Shown: positions 1 through 4,613 of the stretch, piece by piece | Position numbering within the stretch: the stretch's first letter is position 1 | Layout of the letters: every line of letters starts with the position of its first letter | Source of the DNA: a virus | IMG/VR virus record: IMGVR_UViG_3300033153_009793 | Location: 1-41,614 of that record | DNA: 41,614 nucleotides | Strand: one strand, 5' to 3' | Notes under the pieces: model-generated | Seen by the model: the letters and a program-made list of their open reading frames with translations, nothing else | Told to the model about the DNA's origin: nothing | Database searches by the model: none | Made by a program: the position numbers and the translations under genes

Positions 1-114
1 ATATAAGTCTTAAAAAAATAAAGCTAAGATTGGACTAAATATAGAAAAATCGCTTAAAATTATATCAATAAACTATGAAAAAGATAGAAGCATATATAGT
101 TATTATTAAAAAAG
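1..114. repeat. Left copy of 114-bp terminal direct repeat
   Basis: The first 114 bases are repeated exactly at 41501-41614. This is either a true direct terminal repeat or the overlap left when a circular or circularly permuted genome is assembled. Either way the genome is complete at 41,500 bp unique. The repeat includes the start of the gene at 75, so that gene is continuous across the junction. A weak promoter-like pair (TTGGAC at 30, TAAAAT at 55, spacer 19) lies inside it and could serve the first genes. That promoter call is a guess. Confidence 0.95.
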
Positions 115-251
115 AATATATGAGAAAAGGAAATGAGTTTTGGAATCATAAAGAAGCACAAGAGGTTTACAGAACTTACAAAATGGCAAAACAACGCTGT
201 GGAAGTTTATGTAAAATCGCTAAAATAGAAATAAATAACTATGAAATCTAA
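75..251 (+). CDS. Small basic hypothetical protein (58 aa)
   Basis: An uninterrupted 58-codon frame from ATG at 75 to TAA. The product begins MKKIEAYIVIIKKEY and is Lys/Arg-rich, with two Cys near residues 43 and 47. It overlaps the next start codon by 11 nt, like many tightly packed genes here. The first 40 nt are duplicated at the right end of the window because of the terminal repeat. The N-terminal pattern resembles a short beta strand of a single-domain phage accessory protein. I recognise no family. Confidence 0.6.
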   Translation: MKKIEAYIVIIKKEYMRKGNEFWNHKEAQEVYRTYKMAKQRCGSLCKIAKIEINNYEI

Positions 252-627
252 ACCTATACAAAAACAAGAACAAACCAAGAAGCAATCTATACAAAATTGG
301 GAAAAAATTAAAAAGTATTTATTAGAAGCTCACAAAGAGTATAAATCAAGAAATGGCTTACCTTATTGTAAAAATTGTGGAATAGACCACGAACAATTAG
401 TTCAAGATATTGAAAATATTTTAAAAGCCCAAGAAAAAAGAAACAAAAAACTAATAAAGACAATGACAAAATTGTTTGAAAACAAGACAGATGAATTATT
501 AAAAACCCAAAAAGAAGGGTTTATTAAAATGGTTAAAGAGATAGAAACAGATGCTTTAGGTGTTGGGCTCACAAAACAAGGAAGGCAAATTATAGATAGA
601 TTATTAAAAGAATTAAAACAATGTTAG
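241..627 (+). CDS. Hypothetical coiled-coil protein with one CxxC
   Basis: A 128-aa, strongly Lys/Glu-rich protein. A YCKNCG motif near residue 42 could form half of a zinc site. The rest, from about residue 50, is predicted by eye to be helical and coiled-coil (KAQEKRNKKLIKTMTK). It overlaps the gene before (11 nt) and the gene after (7 nt), so the three probably share one transcript. No catalytic motif is visible. Confidence 0.6.
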   Translation: MKSKPIQKQEQTKKQSIQNWEKIKKYLLEAHKEYKSRNGLPYCKNCGIDHEQLVQDIENILKAQEKRNKKLIKTMTKLFENKTDELLKTQKEGFIKMVKEIETDALGVGLTKQGRQIIDRLLKELKQC

Positions 628-806
628 TAGAATTATTCGCAATCATTTTAACAATATTAGCAATCCTATCTATGATTTTTCGCCTATCAGATTGGTGGTT
701 TTATCTTTTAATGGTAGGTATATTCTGCACATTTACTTCTTATATACTGATTTTAATTGGTTATAAGATTACTGGAAAAATTAAAAAAGATTACTTTGAG
801 AAATAA
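621..806 (+). CDS. Small membrane protein (61 aa)
   Basis: A 61-aa protein made almost wholly of two hydrophobic segments (about residues 3-20 and 25-48) with a short charged C-terminus (KITGKIKKDYFEK). It starts inside the end of the preceding gene, which suggests translational coupling. It is the last gene of the rightward early group, and a convergent terminator follows. Function is unknown. A role at the host membrane is the only inference possible. Confidence 0.6.
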   Translation: MLVELFAIILTILAILSMIFRLSDWWFYLLMVGIFCTFTSYILILIGYKITGKIKKDYFEK

Positions 807-810
807 CAAA

Positions 811-831
811 AGCCACTCTTAACAAGTGGCT
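811..831 (-). terminator. Intrinsic terminator of the leftward operon
   Basis: AGCCACT (811-817) pairs with AGTGGCT (825-831) around a 7-nt loop. Read leftward, the stem is followed by a U-rich stretch (TTTTGTTATTT), so it should end leftward transcription from 919-3050. Read rightward the tail is A-rich, so it is weaker for the 75-806 genes. The stretch 832-918 between it and the next gene shows nothing else. Confidence 0.75.
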
Positions 832-918
832 AAAAACTTTCAAATGTTTTTTATTCCTTGACAAATCTGTCCTTTTATATTATGACGATAGAAACTATAA
901 ACTATTACACTTGATTTG

Positions 919-1071
919 TCAATAAATCCCCTGCATAACTCCCATTTGATATAAAACCGCTAAAACAAATCCTAATAAAGCTCCTATTAAACCTAAACTA
1001 ATATATCTATATAACGGCTCAAACTTATTGGGCTTTTTATATTTATGGGGTTGTCTATATTTATTTATCAT
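919..1071 (-). CDS. Small single-pass membrane protein (50 aa)
   Basis: A 50-aa frame on the minus strand, too short for most gene finders. It has a basic N-terminus (MINKYRQPHKYKKPNKFEP) followed by one hydrophobic segment of about 20 residues (residues 22-42). Its ATG overlaps the end of the DUF4177-like gene at 1061 (ATGATAAA context), so the two are probably translationally coupled. The last gene before the leftward terminator. Function unknown. Confidence 0.6.
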   Translation of the reverse strand: MINKYRQPHKYKKPNKFEPLYRYISLGLIGALLGFVLAVLYQMGVMQGIY

Positions 1072-1228
1072 ATTCTTTTAGGCGTTTTTTAGCGATTTTC
1101 CTTTTAAGAATTACAAAATAATTTCTAGTAGTAGGACAAACTCCTACAACTTCCCAACCATCTTTTCCATAACTACTTAAAAGGTTTTCTTCAACTGAAT
1201 ATAGTACCTTGTATTCATATTTATTCAT
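1061..1228 (-). CDS. DUF4177-like small protein (55 aa)
   Basis: The 55-aa product reads like the short DUF4177 family: an N-terminal EYKVLYS strand, a helix, the signature GKDGWEVVGV near residue 21, and a terminal strand ending in ILKRK. The family is widespread in phages and bacteria and has no assigned function. It sits between the HNH gene and a small membrane protein on the same leftward transcript. The assignment is by motif recognition only. Confidence 0.65.
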   Translation of the reverse strand: MNKYEYKVLYSVEENLLSSYGKDGWEVVGVCPTTRNYFVILKRKIAKKRLKEYDK

Positions 1229-1280
1229 ATTATTTCTCGCTTAATTATTTAACCGACCTTTTAAACCCTCAATTTTACCC

Positions 1281-1700
1281 TCAATATAAGATTATATCCT
1301 GTTTGCCGATATTACACTCTTTACAAGCAATTATTAGATTATTTAAGGTTAATCTACCACCTTTGCTTTTAGGATATTTATGGTCTACTTGTAATTCAAC
1401 TTTTGGGGCTTTTCTACCACAATACTGACAAGTGAAATCATCTCTTTTAAGCACTTTAAATCTTAACCCCCAAGTTCCGTGATAACTATACATTATAAAT
1501 TGATTTTTCAAATAGCATTTTTTACTACAATATCTTTGATTACCAGTTATGGCTACATATTTATTATCACAGATTAAGCATTTTCTATTCTTATTCCACT
1601 TCCTTTTCTTATAGGCATATTTTTGAGGATTTTTAATCCTCTGTTTTCGTTGCCACTCTCTCTGATATTTGTTATGTTTTTCTCTTTGTTCTTTGTTCAT
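1281..1700 (-). CDS. HNH endonuclease with extra zinc motif
   Basis: A 139-aa protein. Residues 1-40 are highly basic (DNA contact). A first zinc pair CLIC...YCSKKC lies at about 41-62. The HNH core follows: CQYCG near 92, then VDHKYPKSKGG (the catalytic His), NNL and ACKECN with the second Cys pair. This arrangement fits small free-standing phage HNH nucleases, which nick or cleave DNA using one metal ion. It is the first gene after the leftward promoter at 1792, and its ribosome binding site lies inside a structured leader (1706-1756). It could be a homing enzyme or a host-DNA nuclease. Confidence 0.85.
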   Translation of the reverse strand: MNKEQREKHNKYQREWQRKQRIKNPQKYAYKKRKWNKNRKCLICDNKYVAITGNQRYCSKKCYLKNQFIMYSYHGTWGLRFKVLKRDDFTCQYCGRKAPKVELQVDHKYPKSKGGRLTLNNLIIACKECNIGKQDIILY

Positions 1701-1705
1701 ATAAA

Positions 1706-1756
1706 GCCCTCTCTAACCAGCGAGGTATGAGAGGGCATAAAATAAAACCTCGCTGG
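1706..1756 (-). ncRNA. Interleaved-stem (pseudoknot-like) 5' leader of HNH gene
   Basis: Read on the minus strand, two perfect stems interleave. S1 is CCAGCGAGG (1756-1748) with CCTCGCTGG (1725-1717). S2 is GCCCTCTC (1736-1729) with GAGAGGGC (1713-1706). The linkers are 11, 3 and 3 nt. S1 begins at the predicted transcription start, 8 nt after the -10 box. The 3' strand of S2 contains the GAGAGGG that would act as the ribosome binding site, 5 nt before ATG at 1700, so folding should control translation. The leader at 2962-3013 has the same dimensions and a different sequence. Confidence 0.7.
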
Positions 1757-1764
1757 ATACTATA

Positions 1765-1792
1765 ATTATAGCAGTTTGAAAGGGCTTGTCAA
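1765..1792 (-). promoter_or_regulatory. Sigma-70 promoter, leftward (HNH operon)
   Basis: On the minus strand TTGACA (1792-1787) is separated by 16 nt from TATAAT (1770-1765). Both boxes match the consensus perfectly. The predicted start is at about 1757, directly in front of the interleaved-stem leader. It should drive the genes 1281-1700, 1061-1228 and 919-1071. Confidence 0.85.
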
Positions 1793-1870
1793 GAATATGT
1801 AGACCTCAATTTAGCAAGTAATTAAGGGCTACAATTATCGGCAAAGTTATATTAAGGGCAATATGAGTTT

Positions 1871-2050
1871 TTAATTGTATCTTTTAATAACCACTTCTTC
1901 TACGCTAAAATCTTTTGCCAGTTCTGTCATTTCTAACTCCAATCTTCTTTCTTCGTTATGTTCTTTAAGCCATTTTTTAAAATTGTTAGTAGTTATTTCG
2001 TAGTGGTAGTCGCCATCAGCTCTGTAAAATATATTGTATAATTTTTCCAT
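1871..2050 (-). CDS. Small hypothetical protein (59 aa)
   Basis: A 59-aa acidic, helical protein beginning MEKLYNIFYRADGDYHYEI. It is the last gene of the leftward set read from the promoter at 3050. The conserved AGCACATTAAA box lies directly against its ATG (2050-2061 on the plus strand), marking it as the fourth member of the modular gene family here. There is no recognised domain. The 70 bases between its stop and the next promoter hold only two short TTAAGGGC repeats. Confidence 0.6.
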   Translation of the reverse strand: MEKLYNIFYRADGDYHYEITTNNFKKWLKEHNEERRLELEMTELAKDFSVEEVVIKRYN

Positions 2051-2061
2051 TTTAATGTGCT

Positions 2062-2236
2062 TTCTTGCTTAAAGCGGTTAGGTTAATTTTCGCCTATTAT
2101 TCTTATAAGATTAAGGAACAGAGAAGTATTGTTATTAAGTTTATAAGCTTATTTCCCTACCTCTCTGCCCTTGCTTATCTTAATCAGCTTTAGCCACTTG
2201 CCTATTATTAGGGTAATAAGCAAGTGATAAAATGGA
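2062..2236 (-). other. Structured intergenic region with nested stems
   Basis: This 175-base gap carries several stems. CACTTG/CAAGTG (2195-2200 and 2221-2226) extends through a TATTATTA/TAATAA inner stem. GATTAAG/CTTAATC encloses CAGAGA/TCTCTG (about 2108-2184). An ATAAGCAAG segment can alternatively pair with CTTGCTTAT of the first hairpin. It separates two small leftward genes and includes the 3' hairpin typical of the modules. No open frame is seen. It is likely an RNA processing or regulatory segment. Confidence 0.5.
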
Positions 2237-2443
2237 CTAATTTTCTTCGTCTAATAATTCGTCCACATCTTCACTTTCCCAATCGCCTTGTAAACAAGCC
2301 GTAGCCCCACAAATCTTGCAAGTCATTTCAACCTCCATACTATCATAATCTTCGGTTATACAATCAAAACCTTTGATTTTTCCTTTAGAATCTGTCCAAA
2401 TATGATAACCACTTTTTTTACAAACCTTTGCTTTGTTTTCCAT
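2237..2443 (-). CDS. Small acidic zinc-ribbon protein (68 aa)
   Basis: A 68-aa protein with a Cys/His pattern that could bind zinc: CKKSGYH near residues 8-14 and CKICG at about 42-46, followed by a very acidic tail (ESEDVDELLDEEN). It is part of the modular leftward series: the AGCTCATTAAAA box precedes the ATG, and the stop is followed by TCCATTT and a hairpin. Function unknown. An acidic tail on a zinc ribbon suggests a protein- or nucleic-acid-mimic role, but this is a guess. Confidence 0.65.
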   Translation of the reverse strand: MENKAKVCKKSGYHIWTDSKGKIKGFDCITEDYDSMEVEMTCKICGATACLQGDWESEDVDELLDEEN

Positions 2444-2500
2444 ATTATATTTTAATGAGCTATCCCCTAAAATAGCGTTATATTATTATCAGCTTAATGA

Positions 2501-2542
2501 GACACTTAATCTTATTGGAGTAAATTAAGTGTCATATAAGAT
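2501..2542 (-). promoter_or_regulatory. Overlapping alternative hairpins after gene 2545-2688
   Basis: GACACTTAAT (2501-2510) pairs perfectly with ATTAAGTGTC (2524-2533). A second pairing, ATCTTAT (2509-2515) with ATAAGAT (2536-2542), interleaves with it and shares bases at its edge. The element lies between two small leftward genes, after the stop of the upstream one. There is no clean U-run, so it may be an RNA-processing or stabilising stem rather than a terminator. Confidence 0.55.
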
Positions 2543-2544
2543 GA

Positions 2545-2688
2545 CTATTCTTCTTCTTTTTCAATAAACTTAACTTCTATGTATGGTCTCTCTATCTGTC
2601 TTGCCTTTTGTCTTGCTTCATAAACCGCTTCATCTTCATCTTCAGCCTTAATGTTTGGAAGTGTAATAATTACGTCATAAATGTTCAT
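2545..2688 (-). CDS. Small hypothetical protein (47 aa)
   Basis: A 47-aa acidic/basic protein beginning MNIYDVIITLPNIKAEDEDEA and ending in EEE. The pattern of a short strand, an acidic turn and a helix (EAVYEARQKARQI) resembles a tiny one-domain fold of beta-alpha-beta type. The AGCACATTAAAA box is 6 nt before the ATG. It is one of four modular genes on the leftward transcript. No family recognised. Confidence 0.55.
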   Translation of the reverse strand: MNIYDVIITLPNIKAEDEDEAVYEARQKARQIERPYIEVKFIEKEEE

Positions 2689-2742
2689 ATTATATTTTAA
2701 TGTGCTGTCTCCAACCAGCTATTATTTAATAATCCGTTTATC

Positions 2743-2778
2743 ATATCGCTCAATCTATTAGGGTAGATTAAGAGATAT
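2743..2778 (-). promoter_or_regulatory. Hairpin after gene 2788-2931
   Basis: A 15-nt arm at 2743-2757 (ATATC, CT, AATCTA elements) pairs with 2764-2778, leaving a 6-nt loop. It starts about 9 nt after the stop codon of the upstream leftward gene. A hairpin in the same relative position, also with a TAgggTA loop on the plus strand, follows the gene at 2237. So the hairpin is part of the repeated module. It lacks a strong U-tract. Confidence 0.55.
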
Positions 2779-2787
2779 GGAAATGGA

Positions 2788-2931
2788 CTAATCTTCGGTA
2801 TGTTCTTTAGCCACCTCTTCAATCCAGCTATCAATCTTTTTCATATCTTTATAATTGTCGGGGGAAAAGTTAATCTGTTTTTTGGCTTGTTCTATTATTC
2901 TCTTTAGTGCTTTATATGTTTCTGTTGTCAT
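2788..2931 (-). CDS. Small hypothetical helical protein (47 aa)
   Basis: A 47-aa protein beginning MTTETYKALKRIIEQAKK, predicted by eye to be two helices separated by NFSPDN. It is the first gene after the leftward promoter at 3050, about 80 nt from the predicted start. Between them lie an interleaved-stem leader and the AGCACATTAAAA box. The sequence after its stop (TCCATTT) is the same as after the gene at 2237. No known family. Confidence 0.55.
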   Translation of the reverse strand: MTTETYKALKRIIEQAKKQINFSPDNYKDMKKIDSWIEEVAKEHTED

Positions 2932-2961
2932 AAGTTTTTAATGTGCTTCCCTAAAAGCTAA

Positions 2962-3013
2962 GACCCTGCTAAGAGTTAAGCTTTGCAGGGTCATAATTAG
3001 TATTGCTTAACTC
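2962..3013 (-). ncRNA. Interleaved-stem (pseudoknot-like) 5' leader, second copy of the architecture
   Basis: On the minus strand S1 is GAGTTAAGC (3013-3005) with GCTTAACTC (2981-2973). S2 is GACCCTGC (2992-2985) with GCAGGGTC (2969-2962). The linkers are 12, 3 and 3 nt. Both stems are perfect. S1 starts within 1-2 nt of the predicted transcription start. The stem lengths (9 and 8) and linkers match the leader at 1706-1756 almost exactly, although the sequences differ. That is what compensatory change in a conserved RNA fold would produce. Confidence 0.75.
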
Positions 3014-3021
3014 CTATTTTA

Positions 3022-3050
3022 ATTATCGGTTATATCAAAAATATTGTCAA
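3022..3050 (-). promoter_or_regulatory. Sigma-70 promoter, leftward (modular small genes)
   Basis: On the minus strand TTGACA (3050-3045), a 17-nt spacer and GATAAT (3027-3022), five of six bases of the -10 consensus. The start falls at about 3014, immediately in front of the S1 strand of the leader. It should drive the genes from 2931 down to 1871. Confidence 0.8.
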
Positions 3051-3081
3051 TACCCTGTTTTTATGAACAATCACAACACAA

Positions 3082-3129
3082 TGTGGATAACTTGTCAATG
3101 GTAGGATAATAAATAACATCTGTGGATAA
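3082..3129. other. Two perfect DnaA boxes; candidate replication origin
   Basis: TGTGGATAA, the complement of the DnaA box TTATCCACA, occurs at 3082-3090 and again at 3121-3129, in the same orientation and 39 bp apart. The flanks are AT-rich and lie between divergent promoters (3050 leftward, 3161 rightward). A third copy is at 36114. Since no phage replication initiator is visible, host DnaA loading at this site is a reasonable inference. DnaA could also act here as a transcription regulator. Confidence 0.5.
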
Positions 3130-3160
3130 CTCAAGAAATCGCATAAAAGAAAACAAACAT

Positions 3161-3189
3161 TTGACAATTTAAACGTAATAATATATAGT
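3161..3189 (+). promoter_or_regulatory. Sigma-70 promoter, rightward (head gene block)
   Basis: TTGACA (3161-3166), a 17-nt spacer and TATAGT (3184-3189). The first gene behind it starts at 3221 and has a GAGG ribosome binding site. It is the only convincing promoter before the long series of packaging and head genes, so it may drive much of the late region. Confidence 0.8.
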
Positions 3190-3220
3190 AATACAACGTC
3201 ATAATAATAAGAGGAACATA

Positions 3221-3454
3221 ATGAACATACTAACCATTATAATTATAAACGCCTTAATCGTATTTATATTAGCCATAGCTTTTGTTATTGGCTTTTTGGT
3301 TGGCTCGCAAAAGAAGATAACCAAAACTAATATGTTAAAAGTTTTCAAACTTAACCCAAAAGGAAAAGTTATAAGACCATACGATATACAAAAAGACCAA
3401 CAAGTCAAAGCGGAGCAAGAAGCAATTAAAAATAAATTACCTCACAATGATTAA
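3221..3454 (+). CDS. Small membrane-anchored protein (77 aa)
   Basis: A 77-aa protein with one N-terminal membrane segment (about residues 3-27, rich in Ile/Val/Ala) and a hydrophilic Lys-rich tail. A GAGG ribosome binding site lies 7 nt before the ATG. It is the first gene after the rightward promoter at 3161 and overlaps the next gene by 8 nt. Its job is unknown. Topology would place the tail in the cytoplasm. Confidence 0.65.
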   Translation: MNILTIIIINALIVFILAIAFVIGFLVGSQKKITKTNMLKVFKLNPKGKVIRPYDIQKDQQVKAEQEAIKNKLPHND

Positions 3455-3668
3455 AATACCTAATCCAATTAAAGAAATTGACAAAGTTAGAGCTAAGTTA
3501 TTAAAAGACAAAGCAGAAGCTTGTCAAAAAGAAATACAACAAGTATTAGACAAACATAACCTTGAGTTGATAGCCATAATTCAATCATCAGCTTTTGGTA
3601 TATTCCCCGCACATACATTAAGACCTAAAGCCAAAAAAAACGCCTTAAAATCGCAATTAGAACGATAA
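3447..3668 (+). CDS. Hypothetical protein (73 aa) upstream of small terminase
   Basis: A 73-aa helical, basic protein (IPNPIKEIDKVRAKLLKDKAEA) with a hydrophobic middle (LIAIIQSSAFGIFP). It lies between the membrane protein and the probable small terminase. The 34 bases at its 3' end (3638-3671) are repeated, with 28 identities, at the 3' end of the next gene (4109-4142). No family recognised. Confidence 0.6.
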   Translation: MIKIPNPIKEIDKVRAKLLKDKAEACQKEIQQVLDKHNLELIAIIQSSAFGIFPAHTLRPKAKKNALKSQLER

Positions 3669-3671
3669 TAA
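3638..3671 (+). repeat. 34-bp imperfect direct repeat, copy 1
   Basis: AAACGCCTTA at the start and CGATAATAA at the end are shared with 4109-4142. The two copies match at 28 of 34 positions and span the stop codons of two successive genes in different frames. Their position just ahead of the terminase genes suggests a DNA site, such as for packaging or a regulator, rather than a coding repeat. Confidence 0.6.
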
Positions 3672-3672
3672 A

Positions 3673-4119
3673 ATGGCAATATATAATAAACAAGCATATT
3701 ATAAGCAAACCGCAAAAGATTACGTCAATTCTGGCTTTAATATGAGTAAAGCTCTTAAAAAACGCCATAAAGAAATAACTAATCAAGGTATAAGAGTAAA
3801 AGGTTCTCGCTTATTAGCAAACGATAACTTCAAACAAGAACTAAAAGAGTATTTAACAAACCTAACTCCTAATTTACAAGAAAAAGCCAAAGAACTATTA
3901 AACGCTAAAAAGGTAGCCGTTCATCAAGGAGAAGCTATTTTAACAGACGCTCCTGATTATAAGATACAATCAACTATGTTTAAAGAGATAGCTACAATTC
4001 TAGACGTTTATCCCGCACAAAAACACATACAAACCAACGTAAAGCTTGAGATTAAGGCTAAACTACAAGATTTAAACGAATTTGATTTAAAGAACCTTTT
4101 AACCCACAAAACGCCTTAG
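3673..4119 (+). CDS. terS: Probable terminase small subunit
   Basis: A 148-aa basic protein. Residues 14-40 (AKDYVNSGFNMSKALKKR) look like the helix-turn-helix DNA-binding part of small terminases. The middle is helical. A C-terminal stretch (DYKIQSTMFKEIATILDVYP, then a strand NVKLEIKAKL) resembles the oligomerisation and large-subunit contact region of this family. Length is typical. The large terminase follows with one gene between. Small terminases recognise the packaging site and load the large subunit. The call rests on pattern and position, not on a database match. Confidence 0.6.
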   Translation: MAIYNKQAYYKQTAKDYVNSGFNMSKALKKRHKEITNQGIRVKGSRLLANDNFKQELKEYLTNLTPNLQEKAKELLNAKKVAVHQGEAILTDAPDYKIQSTMFKEIATILDVYPAQKHIQTNVKLEIKAKLQDLNEFDLKNLLTHKTP

Positions 4120-4142
4120 AACGCTAATTAGAGCGATAATAA
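4109..4142 (+). repeat. 34-bp imperfect direct repeat, copy 2
   Basis: The second copy of the 3638-3671 repeat, spanning the stop of the probable small terminase. It contains ACGCTAATTAG, which is also related to the TTAGCGT/ACGCTAA words repeated in the next gene. After it, 4143-4256 is non-coding and includes an unusual purine run (AGAGGGGGGAGGG near 4161) and an inverted pair TAGACA/TGTCTA. Confidence 0.55.
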
Positions 4143-4256
4143 TAATGTAGACAAGCAAGTAAGAGGGGGGAGGGTGTCGTTGTGGATTTGTGTAGTATAA
4201 GTATTGTCTATCTCAAATTTTACGTACAAAAATTAGATAAATAGATAATTGACAAA

Positions 4257-4613
4257 ATGAAGTGTATATCGTGTAATAAAGAATATAAAGCTAAAAGAAA
4301 TACGTCTAAGTATTGTAGTGCACGCTGTAGGAAGTTAGCGTTCCAAGGTGTGGGAATTAGCGTTCCAGATAAGGGAGATAGCGTAACAGAGAACGCTAAA
4401 ATTAGCGTATCAAAAGACGCTAAGGAGATTAGCGTATCAAAAATAAATTTTGACGAGTATGACGCTCAAGACTTATGTTTCGCCATTAATTCTTATAAGC
4501 ACGATGAATGGATAGATTCTCCAGAATTTAAGGAATTGGAGAGTAGATTAGAGATTATAAATGTAGAGGAATTGAAAGAGAGGGGTTATTTTATACCAGC
4601 TAGATTGTTATGA
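4257..4613 (+). CDS. Zinc-ribbon protein containing a DNA repeat array
   Basis: A 118-aa protein. The N-terminus is a treble-clef-like zinc motif (CISC at residues 3-6, then YCSARC at about 23). The middle, residues 30-62, is low-complexity with recurring ISV(S/P) words. The C-terminal half is acidic and folded-looking. Its stop overlaps the start of the large terminase (TATGA). The middle is encoded by the TAGCGT repeat array, so the protein repeat may be a by-product of a DNA site. It may assist DNA recognition by the terminase, which is inference. Confidence 0.65.
   Translation: MKCISCNKEYKAKRNTSKYCSARCRKLAFQGVGISVPDKGDSVTENAKISVSKDAKEISVSKINFDEYDAQDLCFAINSYKHDEWIDSPEFKELESRLEIINVEELKERGYFIPARLL
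4335..4435 (+). repeat. TAGCGT repeat array; candidate pac site
   Basis: TAGCGT occurs at 4336, 4358, 4379, 4403 and 4430, spaced 22, 21, 24 and 27 bp, about two helical turns each. Two inverted copies ACGCTAA lie at 4393 and 4417. The first two repeats extend to TTAGCGTTCCA and the last two to TTAGCGTATCAAAA. In several phages the small-terminase recognition site lies inside or beside the terminase genes, so this phased array is a good pac candidate. Confidence 0.55.

Larger units (their letters stand above)
2050..2947 (-). repeat. Four copies of an upstream box before small leftward genes
   Basis: Read leftward, AGC(A/T)CATTAAAA occurs just before four consecutive start codons. On the plus strand it is at 2936-2947, 2695-2706, 2450-2461 and 2050-2061, each 0-7 nt from the ATG. 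Two copies continue identically as TATAATATG. The genes behind them are unrelated in protein sequence. A weaker relative (CTTAAAAACTAAATATG) precedes the leftward gene at 36023. The box is too regular to be chance. It may be a translation or protein-binding site, since it lacks a GGAGG. Confidence 0.75.

Noticed and set aside
1-114. True physical terminal repeat used in replication.
   Set aside because: Cannot be told from an assembly overlap of a circular genome using sequence alone, so only circular completeness is claimed.
3199-3408. 69-codon frame on the minus strand opposite the membrane protein.
   Set aside because: Shadow of the plus-strand gene, which has a promoter and ribosome binding site.
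4248-4276. Promoter TTGACA with TGTAAT at the start of the 4257 gene.
   Set aside because: The -10 box lies inside the coding region and is weak. No start fits the gene.
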